DNA of 64,000 nucleotides from Microbacterium suaedae. GTDB taxonomy: Bacteria > Actinomycetota > Actinomycetes > Actinomycetales > Microbacteriaceae. The notes beneath the pieces were generated by a model. It did not search any database, was not told where the DNA came from, and was given only the letters and a program-made list of their open reading frames with translations. Shown here piece by piece: positions 19,295 through 27,849 of this stretch. The DNA is taken from the NCBI RefSeq assembly GCF_003254645.1, contig NZ_PNFD01000003.1, positions 434,001-498,000 of the forward strand, in the 5' to 3' direction. Position numbers and translations under genes: made by a program. How positions within the stretch are numbered: the first letter of the stretch is position 1; each line of letters opens with the position of its first letter.

Positions 19295-19942
19295 TCACGC
19301 GGCACCGTCCGTCCGCGTCGGATCCGTCGTCTCGGTGATGCGGTCGGCGCCCGTCAACCGGCGGATCCCGTCGACGAGCAGCGCGCCCACGTCGCGGTCT
19401 CCTTCCACGCGGGCGACGAAGGTGCTGATCCCCTCCCACAGGGCGAGGATCTGCAGCGCAGCCACGCCCGGATCCACGTCGGCGTGGGCGAGGCCCTCGC
19501 CCCGGCGACGCGCGACGATCCCGGTGAAGATGCGGACAGCTCGGGCGTCTCGTCCGGCGAAGTACGCGGCGGCAGGATGGCCGTCCGTGGCCGCCTGCCC
19601 GCGCAGCATCTCCCGCAGCCTGGCGCGCGGCTCATCCGCCCGGGGGCGCGCGTTCACCATTTCGCGCAGGAAGTCGAGGTCGAGCGACGCGTGTGATTCG
19701 TCCGGCACGGAGAGCGCGACGTCGATCTCGTCGGCCCGTTCGAGGGCTCCCACGAGCATGTGGCCCTTCGTCGGGAAGTGATAGAGCACCGTCGCCTCGG
19801 CAATACCGCTCCGGCTCGCCACGCGGGCCGTCGTCACCCTGCTGTGGCCATCCTCGTCCACGATCGCGAGGACGGCGTCGGCGATCGCGCGCCTCCGCTG
19901 ATCCGAGACGGCATACGGACCGCGTGATGACCTCTCCGGCAT
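19295..19942 (-). CDS. TetR-family repressor
   Basis: A 215-residue regulator with an N-terminal HTH (VTTARVASRSGIAEATVLYHF) and a helical ligand domain. It is co-transcribed with the downstream large hydrolase. The 69-bp upstream gap is AT-rich and contains a possible -10 (TATACA on the minus strand, near 19970). The ligand is unknown. Confidence 0.9.
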   Translation of the reverse strand: MPERSSRGPYAVSDQRRRAIADAVLAIVDEDGHSRVTTARVASRSGIAEATVLYHFPTKGHMLVGALERADEIDVALSVPDESHASLDLDFLREMVNARPRADEPRARLREMLRGQAATDGHPAAAYFAGRDARAVRIFTGIVARRRGEGLAHADVDPGVAALQILALWEGISTFVARVEGDRDVGALLVDGIRRLTGADRITETTDPTRTDGAA

Positions 19943-19985
19943 CGTCCACTCCCTGGTTGTGAATCCTGAGTGTATATGAGAATTC

Positions 19986-20013
19986 GACGCGGCACGAGCG
20001 ACTCGTGCGCGTC
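19986..20013. terminator. Terminator hairpin after the MFS gene
   Basis: GACGCGGCACGAG (19986-19998) pairs with CTCGTGCGCGTC (20002-20013) with one bulged base. It overlaps the MFS stop codon and precedes the TetR promoter region. Confidence 0.55.
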
Positions 20014-21460
20014 AGGCGGGGACCGCCTCCCGGTCGACGCGCGGCCCCGGCTCGGCCGGCGACCGTCGCTCCCGCGCGATGCCGAGCACGATCAGCGCGC
20101 CGACGGCGGCCGCGACGGCGCCAATGACGAAACACAGCTGGAATGCACCGCGGGCCGGGACCTCGGGGACGCCGGGCGCCACGGCCACTGTGTTCGAGGT
20201 GAGCACGACCGCCATGACGGCACCCGCGATCGTCGTGCCCATCGACCGCATGAGGCTGTTGAGGCCGACGCCCGCCGCCGACTCCGACCGCGGCACGTTC
20301 GTGAGGATCAGCGTCGGCATGGCCGCATAACCGATCCCGACACCGGCGCAGATCACACACGAGGCGAGCATCAGCTGCCACGGCGCGGCCATCAGCAGCG
20401 TCGCGACGAGGTAGCCGCCCGCGAGCACGGCCGCGCCGACGGCCATGGTCACGCGGGCGCCGAGACGAGTCAGCATCCACGATGACACGGGTGTGAAGAG
20501 CATCATCATCAGACCGCCGGGAGCCATCCAGATGCCTGCCATGAGGATCGTCTGACCGAGGCCGCCGACGCTCTCGGGCATCTGCAGCAGCTGCGGCACG
20601 ACGATCGACTGCGCCATCATGCCGAACCCGATCAGAACGGCCGCGATGTTCGTCAGCAGAACCGGCCGCCGCGCCGTCGTCCGAAGGTCGACCAGGGGAT
20701 CGGTCTGCCGCAGCTCGAACCATCCCCACAGCAGCAGCACGACGACACCGAGCGCGATCATGCCGACGGTCTGCACGCTCGTCCAGCCCCAGTCGTTTCC
20801 CTTCGAGACGCCGACGAGCAGACCGACGAGACCGACCGCGAGGCCGACCGCGCCGACGACGTCGAGGCGTCCGTGATGAGGTCCGGCGACGTGGGGAACG
20901 ACCGCCGCCGTCAGGGCCAGCATCGCCACGGCGAGCGCGGCGGCGACCCAGAACAGCAGGTGCCATTCGTAGCTCTGCGCGATCCACGCCGCGAGCGGCA
21001 GACCGAGCGCGCCGCCGACGCCGAGGGTGGCGCTGACGCCGGCGACGGCCGTGTTGCGCATGTGCGCCGGCGCGGCCTCACGCACCATGCTGATTGCGAC
21101 GGGGATGTAGCCCATCGCGACGCCCTGCAGCACCCGGCCGATCAGCACGAAGCCGACGCTGCTCGAGATGGCGCAGACCAGGGATCCGAGCAGCAGGATC
21201 GCCGCGGAGACGACGAGGACCGGCTTCCTGCCGTACATGTCGGCGAGTCGGCCGCTCACGGGCATCGCCACGCCGCCGCCGAGCAGGGTCGCCGTGACGA
21301 CCCACGACGCCGTGCTCGCGCTCGTCGAGAGCAGCTGCGGAAGCTCGCTCTGGATCGGGATCACGAGCGACTGCATCAGCGCGGCGGACAGGCTCCCGAA
21401 ACACAGGACGACGACGGTCGCCAGGGCCCGCGCGGTGGACGTGGGGTTCTGAGTGCTCAT
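20012..21460 (-). CDS. MFS drug exporter, DHA2 (14-helix) family
   Basis: A 482-residue membrane protein with about 14 helices. It has the MFS motif A (GRLADMYGRKPVL) after helix 2 and the antiporter-type helix 5 motif (VGGALGLPLAA). The start at 21460 has GAGGGA upstream. It is divergent from a MarR gene across an 84-bp gap with two palindromes, the standard layout of a MarR-repressed multidrug or metabolite exporter. The substrate is not predictable. Confidence 0.9.
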   Translation of the reverse strand: MSTQNPTSTARALATVVVLCFGSLSAALMQSLVIPIQSELPQLLSTSASTASWVVTATLLGGGVAMPVSGRLADMYGRKPVLVVSAAILLLGSLVCAISSSVGFVLIGRVLQGVAMGYIPVAISMVREAAPAHMRNTAVAGVSATLGVGGALGLPLAAWIAQSYEWHLLFWVAAALAVAMLALTAAVVPHVAGPHHGRLDVVGAVGLAVGLVGLLVGVSKGNDWGWTSVQTVGMIALGVVVLLLWGWFELRQTDPLVDLRTTARRPVLLTNIAAVLIGFGMMAQSIVVPQLLQMPESVGGLGQTILMAGIWMAPGGLMMMLFTPVSSWMLTRLGARVTMAVGAAVLAGGYLVATLLMAAPWQLMLASCVICAGVGIGYAAMPTLILTNVPRSESAAGVGLNSLMRSMGTTIAGAVMAVVLTSNTVAVAPGVPEVPARGAFQLCFVIGAVAAAVGALIVLGIARERRSPAEPGPRVDREAVPA

Positions 21461-21474
21461 CTCGTCCCTCGATG

Positions 21475-21485
21475 TGTAAGTTACA
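21475..21485. promoter_or_regulatory. Palindrome in the MarR/MFS divergent region
   Basis: TGTAA-G-TTACA, 15 bp upstream of the MFS start codon. It is a candidate MarR operator that would occlude the leftward promoter. Confidence 0.45.
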
Positions 21486-21495
21486 TAAACGGTGC

Positions 21496-21516
21496 ACATG
21501 TATGCTACATACATGT
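21496..21516. promoter_or_regulatory. MarR operator candidate
   Basis: ACATGTATG-CTA-CATACATGT is a perfect 9-bp inverted repeat in AT-rich DNA, 29 bp before the MarR ATG. Size and position are those of an autoregulatory MarR site. Confidence 0.6.
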
Positions 21517-21544
21517 CGTTGGATCGCGAAACCGGGAGAGAAGG

Positions 21545-21979
21545 ATGACGCAGGACGGATCCCTCAGCCGCGACCGCGAGCTCGCCGGGCTCCTCGCCCG
21601 CCTCGACGTGCACCGCCGATTCGCGGAGCAGCGCAGCGCGCTCGGAACCGCCGACGCACGCCTGCTCTGGCTCCTCTCCGGCGGCGAACCGCGCACGCTG
21701 CGGCAGATCTCCGACGCGCTGCGCCTCGAGCAGTCGACGGTCAACCGGCAGGTGCACGCCGCCGTCGCCGCGGGGCTCGTCAGACGCGTCGACGGCCCGG
21801 GACCCGCGCGCCACTTCGCCCCGACCGAGCACGGCCGCGAGCTGTACGACGACGTGGTCGCGGCGTCACTCGGCGCACACGACGCCGCGCTGGCCGCCCT
21901 CGGGGACGAGGCCGAGGACTTCCTCGGCATGCTCGCCCGCGTCGTCGACGCGTATGGGGCCGCCGTCCGGCCCGAATGA
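21545..21979 (+). CDS. MarR-family regulator
   Basis: A 144-residue winged-helix protein (RTLRQISDALRLEQSTVNRQVHAAV as recognition region, wing at RRVDGPGPARHF). ATG 21545 follows GGGAGAGAAGG. It probably represses itself and the divergent exporter. A 12-bp-stem terminator follows. Confidence 0.9.
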   Translation: MTQDGSLSRDRELAGLLARLDVHRRFAEQRSALGTADARLLWLLSGGEPRTLRQISDALRLEQSTVNRQVHAAVAAGLVRRVDGPGPARHFAPTEHGRELYDDVVAASLGAHDAALAALGDEAEDFLGMLARVVDAYGAAVRPE

Positions 21980-21986
21980 CCGCCGG

Positions 21987-22021
21987 CCTCCGCGGCGGTC
22001 GTGATCCGGCCGCCGCGGAGG
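21987..22021. terminator. Bidirectional terminator hairpin
   Basis: CCTCCGCGGCGG (21987-21998) and CCGCCGCGGAGG (22010-22021) form a perfect 12-bp stem with an 11-base loop, between the convergent MarR and MMPL genes. Confidence 0.75.
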
Positions 22022-22040
22022 CGCTGCGCTCGCGAACGCG

Positions 22041-24206
22041 TCAGCCGACGCGGGCGGGCGCGTCGAGGGCGTGCCCCTCGACGTCAACGTCGGGGATGAC
22101 CCGATCGAGCCACTTCGGGGTCCACCAGGCGCTCCTGCCGAGCAGACTCAGCAGGGCGGGCATCAGCACCATGCGCACGATGAAGGCATCTGCCGCGACC
22201 CCGACCATGAGGCCGAAGGCGATCGCCGCGCCGACGGCGAACTCCGCCAGCGCGAAGCCGGCGAACACGACGATCATGATCGTCGCCGCCGCGGCCAGCA
22301 CGGGGCCGGACCGCGCGAAGCCCTCGCGGATCGCGAGCCGCGGATCCATTCCCGCGCGATACATCTCCTGGATCCGCGAGACGAGGAAGACCTGGTAGTC
22401 CATCGCGAGCCCGAACAGCACCCCGACGAGGATGATCGGCAGCAGGCTCATCATCGGATCGCCCTGCGGCGCGGGCAGGATGCCGAGCCACCCCCATTGG
22501 AACACCGCCACGCTCGCTCCGAACGACGCGCCCACGGAGAGCAGGTAGCCGACGGTCGCGACGATGGGGATCAGGACGGACCGGAACAGCACGATCATGA
22601 GAACCAGCGAGATGGCGACGATCACCGCGATGTAGATGAGCAGCGCCAGCATCATGTCGGCGTCCTGATCGATTCCGATCGCCGTCTCTCCCGTCACCTC
22701 GAGGTGCACGCCGTCGATCGCATCGGCGTCGCCCCGGATCTCGTGCACGAGATCCTTGGTCGAGTCGGCGATCGGCCCCTCCTCGGGGATCACCGTGATC
22801 CGGGCGTAGTCGCCGGCGTCGTTCACCTCGGCGGGCGTCACCGCGTGCGCGCCCTCGAGACTCGAGAGATCGGCCTCGATGTCGGCCGCGTGCTCGGCGA
22901 TGTCCTCCCCTTCGGCGAGCACGATGAGCGGGCTCTGGATGCCCCCGAATCCGTCGAGGATCAGGTTGTAGGCCGCGCGCTCCGTCGACGACGGGTCGGT
23001 CCCACCCGGCACGTGCGACGCGGTCTTCATGTCGAGCACCGGCAGCGCCGCGATCACGAGGACGATCAGTCCGCAGATGAGCGAGGTCACGGGCTTCTTC
23101 ACGACGACGCTCGACCATCCGCGGATCAGCCCGCGCTTCTGCTCGCCGCCCTCCTGCCAGATCTCCCCGCGCTCGCAGGCCTTTCGCTGCCGGCGAGACA
23201 GGGCGCGGGCGCCCATGAGACGCATGCAGGCGGGGAGCAGCGTCAGCGCGAGCAGCACGGCGACGGCCACCGCGAAGCCGGCGGCCATGCCCATCTCCGT
23301 GATCACCGTCATGCCCGCGACCATGAGCGCGACAAGGGCGACGATCACCGTCATCCCGGCGAACACGACGGCGGTGCCGGCGGTGCCCGTCGCCCGAGCG
23401 ACGGCGTCCTCGACCTCGCGCCCCTTCCGCAGCTCGATGCGGAATCGCGAGAGGATGAACAGGGAGTAGTCGATCCCGACCGCGAGACCGAGCATCGACG
23501 CGAGGATGATCGAGTTCTCCCCAAGCGGCGCGAACGCGCCGTACGCGAGCACGCCGACCAGGCCGATGCCGACGCCGAACACGGCGAGCAGCAGGTTGAT
23601 GCCCGCGGCGATGAGGGATCCGAACGTGACGGCCAGGACGATGAGCGCGAGCACGACGCCGATCCCCTCGCCCGGTCCGGGAGCCGGTGCGCCGAGCGGT
23701 ACGAGGTTGCCGCCGAGTTCGACGCCGAGACCGGGCGGTGCCGTCTCCTGCAGCTCACGTGCCGCGTCGTAGAGCGCCTCCTGATCCGCCTCGGCGACCT
23801 CGCCGTAGCTGAGGGTCGCGACCGCGATCTCGCGATCCGGCGAGATGCCGTGCGCGGCCGGATCGAACGGGTCGGCGACCGCGTCGACGCCCGGGAGCGC
23901 CTCCGCCTCGGCGAGCACGTCCGCGATGTCGTCGGCCGCGGCCGCGACGTCCCCGCCCTCGGGAGCGAAGACCAGCTGCAGCGTGCTGCCGCCGTCCTCG
24001 CCGGCCGGGAACTCGTCGCCCATCCTGTCGAGGGCCTGCGCAGCCGGGGTGTCGGATGGCCCCTGGTCGGCGGCGGCGTCTGATGGTGTCTGGCTGCCGA
24101 CCGTGTACAGGCCGACGAGCGACGCGAAGACGAGGATCCAGGCCACGATCACCCACCAGCGGTGTCGAGCACTGAATCGCCCCACGCGGGCAAGAAGAGA
24201 GGACAT
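22041..24206 (-). CDS. MMPL-family RND transporter
   Basis: A 721-residue membrane protein with two MMPL halves: an N-terminal helix, a large extracellular loop (about 40-190), a block of helices, a second loop and a second block. Conserved proton-relay features include LAVGIDYSLFILSRFR in the first half and VGVLFGLAMDYQVFLVSRI in the second. It starts at 24206 behind AAAGG. Relatives export lipids, siderophores or drugs. No substrate-synthesis genes are near; a hairpin repeat lies upstream. Confidence 0.92.
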   Translation of the reverse strand: MSSLLARVGRFSARHRWWVIVAWILVFASLVGLYTVGSQTPSDAAADQGPSDTPAAQALDRMGDEFPAGEDGGSTLQLVFAPEGGDVAAAADDIADVLAEAEALPGVDAVADPFDPAAHGISPDREIAVATLSYGEVAEADQEALYDAARELQETAPPGLGVELGGNLVPLGAPAPGPGEGIGVVLALIVLAVTFGSLIAAGINLLLAVFGVGIGLVGVLAYGAFAPLGENSIILASMLGLAVGIDYSLFILSRFRIELRKGREVEDAVARATGTAGTAVVFAGMTVIVALVALMVAGMTVITEMGMAAGFAVAVAVLLALTLLPACMRLMGARALSRRQRKACERGEIWQEGGEQKRGLIRGWSSVVVKKPVTSLICGLIVLVIAALPVLDMKTASHVPGGTDPSSTERAAYNLILDGFGGIQSPLIVLAEGEDIAEHAADIEADLSSLEGAHAVTPAEVNDAGDYARITVIPEEGPIADSTKDLVHEIRGDADAIDGVHLEVTGETAIGIDQDADMMLALLIYIAVIVAISLVLMIVLFRSVLIPIVATVGYLLSVGASFGASVAVFQWGWLGILPAPQGDPMMSLLPIILVGVLFGLAMDYQVFLVSRIQEMYRAGMDPRLAIREGFARSGPVLAAAATIMIVVFAGFALAEFAVGAAIAFGLMVGVAADAFIVRMVLMPALLSLLGRSAWWTPKWLDRVIPDVDVEGHALDAPARVG

Positions 24207-24335
24207 GCGAACCTTTCGAAGAAGACGGTCGTCGAACCTCCTCCACGATTCCGAGCCTGGGGGATCCGCACGTCGTCCGCTCGAAGCGCCCGTCGTACTG
24301 CGTCCGGACGAGCGGGCCGAGGGAGACGCACGAAA

Positions 24336-24386
24336 GCCTCGAATTGCTCCAACCGGCGCCCGCTGGAGCAATCTGAGGCATTCGAA
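24336..24386. repeat. 50-bp hairpin repeat, copy A
   Basis: This is the best-folding copy. GCCTC pairs with GAGGC, a GA/CT internal loop follows, then ATTGCTCCA (24343-24351) pairs with TGGAGCAAT (24364-24372), and the tail is ATTCGAA. It lies after the solute-binding-protein gene (minus strand), where it may also act as terminator, and 130 bp before the MMPL start. Related copies: 12292-12342 and 62706-62755. Confidence 0.6.
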
Positions 24387-24410
24387 TGGCGCACCCGCAC
24401 CCGGGCGGCG

Positions 24411-25952
24411 TCAACCGCCGAAGTCGAACGACCGGATCGTCGGCGGAAGACCGCCGACCGTCGACACCTCGATGCCGTCACGACCCGCCCAGGTGGATCC
24501 GGTGTAGGCGATCGGCACGACGAATGCCTGTTCCGTCGCGTACGCGTTGAGTTCGCGGTAGGCGGGGACCGCGTCGTCGAACTCTACCGTCGTGTTGACC
24601 GTCTCGAACAGACCGTCGAGCGTCGGATCCGTGTGATTCAGGGGGTTTCCGTACCCGCCGACCGCGTAGCGCGAGAAGGCCTCCTCGGACTCCGAGCTGA
24701 AGCCCGACACCTGGAACACGATGCCGTACTCGCCCGACTGCGCGGCTGACTGCACCTGCTGCGGAGGAACCGACACCCACTCGACGTTCAACCCGACGTC
24801 TTCGAAGGCCTGCGAGATCGTGGGCTCGAAGGCCGTCGACAGGTAGGTGCTGGGGATCTCGAAGGTCTCGCCGGCGAAGCCCGCCTCCTCGACGAGCTCG
24901 CGTCCCCGCTCGGGATCGTACGGATAGGTGCCCTCGAGCGACTCGTCGTACACGGCGCCGTCGGGGTTGAACACCTGCACCGTGCTCATGCCCCCTCCCG
25001 CGAGGAGCCCGTCGACGATGCCGTCTCGGTCGAACGCGAGGTTGAGCGCCTGCCGCACCCGCTGATCCTGAAGCGCAGGCCAGTCGTCGCCGCCCCGCCC
25101 GATGAAGTCGAGGAGGAGCACGCCGGTGGCATCCGTCGTACTGAAGGTGAAGTCAGATTCGGGCAGCTGACCGACGAGCTGCGCCTGCACACCAGCCGCG
25201 TCGACCTCCCCGGTCTGCAGGGCGTTGAATGCGGCCGTCGGATCCTGCATGACCCGCACGGTGAAGACGTCGACCTCGATCGCGTCGGCATCCCAGTAGT
25301 CGTCGCGCCGCTCGAAGACGTAGGTGGTGCCGTCGACGGTGTCATCCACGTCGAGGGTGAACGGACCCGAGCCGATCGGATCGGTGCTCGTGCGCGCGTC
25401 GTCGAGGGTCTCGGGGTGCCCGATCGCCCCGACGCCGTACGCCAGGTTCGGCACGAACTGCGGGTCGAACCGCTCGAATCGGACCTCGACCTCGAGATCC
25501 CCCGTCTTCACGATCTCGGTCACCTGATCGAACTTCGGCTGCACTGGTCCGGGCGTCGCGCGCGTGCGGTTCATCGTCGCGACGACAGCGTCGGCGTCGA
25601 CCGGAGTGCCGTCGCTGAACGTCATGCCGTCGCGCAGTGTGAGCGTCAGCACGGTTCCGTCGGCGTCGTACTCCCACGCCTCGGCGGCGTGCGGCACGAG
25701 GTCGCCCGTCTCGGGATCGCGCGCGAGGAGCGTGTCGAGGATCGAGGTCCAGACGAACATCTGCTGCCCGTTCGCCAGCTCGGCCGGATCGAGGGAGTTC
25801 GGCCCCGACTGCGCCGCGATCGTGAGCTCGACCGGGTCGGCGGCCGCCCCGCCGTCGTCGGGCTCGCTCGCGCCGCAGCCCGCAAGGGCGAGCGCCGCGA
25901 GGGCCGCCGCTGCCACGAGCCGCCACCGTGTCGATGAATGTGCGTGAACCAT
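24411..25952 (-). CDS. Family-5 solute-binding lipoprotein (dipeptide/oligosaccharide type)
   Basis: A 513-residue exported lipoprotein (lipobox LAGC in the first 30 residues) with the SBP_bac_5 core (SGPNSLDPAEL, FVWTSILDTLLARD, NLAFDRDGIVDGLL). ATG 25952 follows AAGGGGAG. It has no permease beside it. It is closely similar along its whole length to the binding protein at 54450-56006, which heads the only permease/ATPase set in the window, and it has the same operator at the same distance. It probably delivers a related ligand to that importer. Given the surrounding glycosidases, a glycoside is as likely as a peptide (inference). Confidence 0.9.
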   Translation of the reverse strand: MVHAHSSTRWRLVAAAALAALALAGCGASEPDDGGAAADPVELTIAAQSGPNSLDPAELANGQQMFVWTSILDTLLARDPETGDLVPHAAEAWEYDADGTVLTLTLRDGMTFSDGTPVDADAVVATMNRTRATPGPVQPKFDQVTEIVKTGDLEVEVRFERFDPQFVPNLAYGVGAIGHPETLDDARTSTDPIGSGPFTLDVDDTVDGTTYVFERRDDYWDADAIEVDVFTVRVMQDPTAAFNALQTGEVDAAGVQAQLVGQLPESDFTFSTTDATGVLLLDFIGRGGDDWPALQDQRVRQALNLAFDRDGIVDGLLAGGGMSTVQVFNPDGAVYDESLEGTYPYDPERGRELVEEAGFAGETFEIPSTYLSTAFEPTISQAFEDVGLNVEWVSVPPQQVQSAAQSGEYGIVFQVSGFSSESEEAFSRYAVGGYGNPLNHTDPTLDGLFETVNTTVEFDDAVPAYRELNAYATEQAFVVPIAYTGSTWAGRDGIEVSTVGGLPPTIRSFDFGG

Positions 25953-26045
25953 GCCACTCCCCTTTGAGCAATTGCGGATGAAACCGGGTGCCGTCACTGA
26001 TGTTCGTGACAAGTGACATCCAGTGTGGGTGCGGAATCATGTCAT

Positions 26046-26059
26046 GTCAACCGATTGCC
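26046..26059. promoter_or_regulatory. LacI-type operator, site 1
   Basis: GTCAACCGATTGCC, one of nine copies of the island motif. It is 93 bp upstream of the solute-binding-protein start codon, almost the same distance as site 56104-56117 to its paralogue. Confidence 0.75.
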
Positions 26060-26191
26060 AGAATCCTCTTCCCACATTGCGGAACTCCGCGGCGACGTCA
26101 TCCGATCGCAGTACGCGTATCGCTCCCCCGGGAGGATTCCCCCGCCCGGCGTTCGCGGAACAGTGGACTCATCGACGCAGAGGAGTCCCGA

Positions 26192-26413
26192 ATGAACACC
26201 GTAAACAACCACCTGGCCGAGGTCGGCATCGCCGTTCTCGCCGCCGTGTCCACCCTGCTCTCATGGCTGCTGATCCCCATCATCGCGCTCGCCGTGATCG
26301 TCGGGTACGGGCTGCTGCGCCTCGGGCTCGCCGTGCGATCGGCCGTGTCCGGCCGCTCCGAGACCCCGGTGCGGCCCGTCATCGTGCGCGAGACGCTCGC
26401 GCGCGCCGTCTGA
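26192..26413 (+). CDS. Small membrane protein
   Basis: A 73-residue protein. The ATG has AGGAG 6 bp upstream. It has one long hydrophobic region (VGIAVLAAVSTLLSWLLIPIIALAVIVGYGLL) that can make one or two helices, then a basic tail. I do not recognise a family. It begins a run of four small genes reading rightward. Confidence 0.6.
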   Translation: MNTVNNHLAEVGIAVLAAVSTLLSWLLIPIIALAVIVGYGLLRLGLAVRSAVSGRSETPVRPVIVRETLARAV

Positions 26414-26472
26414 ACGCCTCCGAGTGACGCCGTCGCCCCGGACCCACCGCTGACACGAGAAAGGAGAGGCCC

Positions 26473-26559
26473 ATGAAGCGCACGCTGCTCATCGGATCCG
26501 TCGTCGCCGCGATCGGAACCGCCACGACGCTCATCATCCGCCGCTCGCGCACCGCGTGA
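26473..26559 (+). CDS. 28-residue single-helix microprotein
   Basis: The ATG at 26473 is preceded by AAAGGAGAG, one of the strongest ribosome sites in the window. The peptide MKRTLLIGSVVAAIGTATTL then ends IIRRSRTA: a helix with basic ends, like a small membrane-anchored regulator. There is no homology basis; the call rests on ribosome site and hydrophobic pattern. Confidence 0.45.
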   Translation: MKRTLLIGSVVAAIGTATTLIIRRSRTA

Positions 26560-26660
26560 GCCGACAACGCCGACCAGGGGGATCCCAGGAGCTCTGGGGG
26601 CACAGGGGATCCCCCTCCTCGGCGGATCGCACACGACACCCATCATCGAAAGGATCACCC

Positions 26661-26810
26661 GTGAACACGATCGCCATCCCCGCACCGAAGCCCGCGTCGT
26701 CGCACCGCGTGTGGAGCGCCGCCGCCGCCGACCTGGTGGCCTACTTGCGGATCGTCGCGCTGCGCGACTCGGCTCCATCGGAGCACCGACGCACCTGGCG
26801 GCCCGCATGA
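26661..26810 (+). CDS. Small protein of unknown function
   Basis: A 49-residue frame from GTG 26661 with GAAAGGA 6 bp upstream. Its stop overlaps the next ATG (ATGA). It is basic and has no clear membrane helix. Translational coupling to the next gene is the main evidence that it is real, perhaps as a leader or coupling peptide. Confidence 0.4.
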   Translation: MNTIAIPAPKPASSHRVWSAAAADLVAYLRIVALRDSAPSEHRRTWRPA

Positions 26811-27391
26811 GCGCCGCCGGACACGATCGGACCGCGGTCGCACCCCACAAGTTCGCAACCGAAGCCGGCGCGACCCCGCACCACGAGATTCGGCGCCTGC
26901 GCGTCACGCCGGCGACGGCCGACGCCTGCCGCCGCCACTACCCCGCCTTCGGCTGGCGCATCCTCGAGAGCGCATCGTCGGGGCGGCGCCTCGTGCTGTC
27001 TCGACCCGCGGAGATCCGCGAGCGCGATCGACTGCACGTGCTGGAAGGCGAACTCGATGACGAGATCGCGCGCATGCGCCGCATCGCCCGCCGCGGCCGC
27101 CTCGTCTCCGGCGTCGGCGGGGTCGTGATGTTCCTCGTCGGTGTCGTCCTGCTCACTCTCGCCGCCCCCGCGTTCTTCGGCCGGGACGAGGCCGCGTTCC
27201 TGGCATGCCTCGGCATGGGCACCGCGTTTTGCATGGTGCCGCCGATGTTCGCCTCGCTCGTCCGCGAGCGGATCGACGACGGTGCGCGCGAGAGACTGAG
27301 GCTCTCTCACGAGCGCGCGGACCACCTGCGCGTCCTCGCCGGACAGAGCCTGATGCGGTTCCGCACGGGAGGAGCGGTCGTCGCGTCATAG
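26807..27391 (+). CDS. Two-helix membrane protein of unknown function
   Basis: A 194-residue protein. It has a soluble N-terminal region (about 1-70) with HHEIRRLRV and HYPAFGWRILE, a charged helix rich in Arg and Glu (about 70-100), two membrane helices (VSGVGGVVMFLVGVVLLTLA and AFLACLGMGTAFCMVPPMF) and a basic cytoplasmic helix. It is not a family I recognise. The start is coupled to the preceding small gene. The stop sits in the arm of a perfect 14-bp hairpin. Confidence 0.6.
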   Translation: MSAAGHDRTAVAPHKFATEAGATPHHEIRRLRVTPATADACRRHYPAFGWRILESASSGRRLVLSRPAEIRERDRLHVLEGELDDEIARMRRIARRGRLVSGVGGVVMFLVGVVLLTLAAPAFFGRDEAAFLACLGMGTAFCMVPPMFASLVRERIDDGARERLRLSHERADHLRVLAGQSLMRFRTGGAVVAS

Positions 27392-27405
27392 GACGCGACG
27401 ACCGC
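27374..27405. terminator. Bidirectional terminator hairpin
   Basis: GCGGTCGTCGCGTC (27374-27387) pairs perfectly with GACGCGACGACCGC (27392-27405) around a 4-base loop. It includes the stop codon of the rightward gene and precedes the end of glcG on the other strand. Confidence 0.75.
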
Positions 27406-27409
27406 CGCG

Positions 27410-27826
27410 TCAGGCGTCGAGCCCGAGCTCGGCGAGCACCGCGGCGGCGATCTCGGCGTCCTCGTCGGGAGTGCCGCCTGCGATGCCCAGTCCGCCCAGG
27501 TGACGTCCGTCGGCTGCGAGCGGCACGCCTCCGCGGATGTTGGTCACCAGGTGACCCGTCGCCATCGGCAGCGCGACGGCGAACTCGCCCTGCATCCATC
27601 CGCTCGGGCGCCGACTCGAAGCCGACGTGTTCGCCTTCCGTCGACTCGTCTCGGTGCTGTGCGCCATCGTGCCGTCGGCGCGGGCGAACGCCACGAGCGC
27701 GAGGCTCGGATCGACGACGGTCGCGGCGACGCGCACGCCGCGGCGCGCCCCGATCTCGAGCGCGAGGTCGATCGCGCGGAGCGCGGTCTCGTGGCTGACG
27801 ACGGCGGTCTCGACGTAATGTCCCAT
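27410..27826 (-). CDS. glcG: GlcG/HbpS-family protein
   Basis: A 138-residue protein of the heme-degrading/HbpS-like GlcG family. It has HETALRAIDLALEIGARRGV, a central VDPSLALVAFARADG and the Gly-rich end GGVPLAADGRHLGGLGIAGG. The start at 27826 follows AGGGAGA. GlcG is a common companion of glycolate-utilisation genes with an uncertain role. It is the last gene of a unit running glcD, glcB, glcG. Confidence 0.85.
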   Translation of the reverse strand: MGHYVETAVVSHETALRAIDLALEIGARRGVRVAATVVDPSLALVAFARADGTMAHSTETSRRKANTSASSRRPSGWMQGEFAVALPMATGHLVTNIRGGVPLAADGRHLGGLGIAGGTPDEDAEIAAAVLAELGLDA

Positions 27827-27849
27827 GTTCTCTCCCTGTTCGTTCTCGG

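Noticed and set aside
16618..19338. Plus-strand open frame of 906 codons spanning the lipoprotein and the antisense of the hydrolase
   Set aside because: It crosses a convergent gene boundary and the terminator hairpin, and has low-complexity composition. The genes on both sides are well supported.
22071..24083. Plus-strand open frame of 670 codons opposite the MMPL gene
   Set aside because: It is an His/Asp/Arg/Glu repeat-like composition produced by antisense of membrane-helix codons, without motifs.
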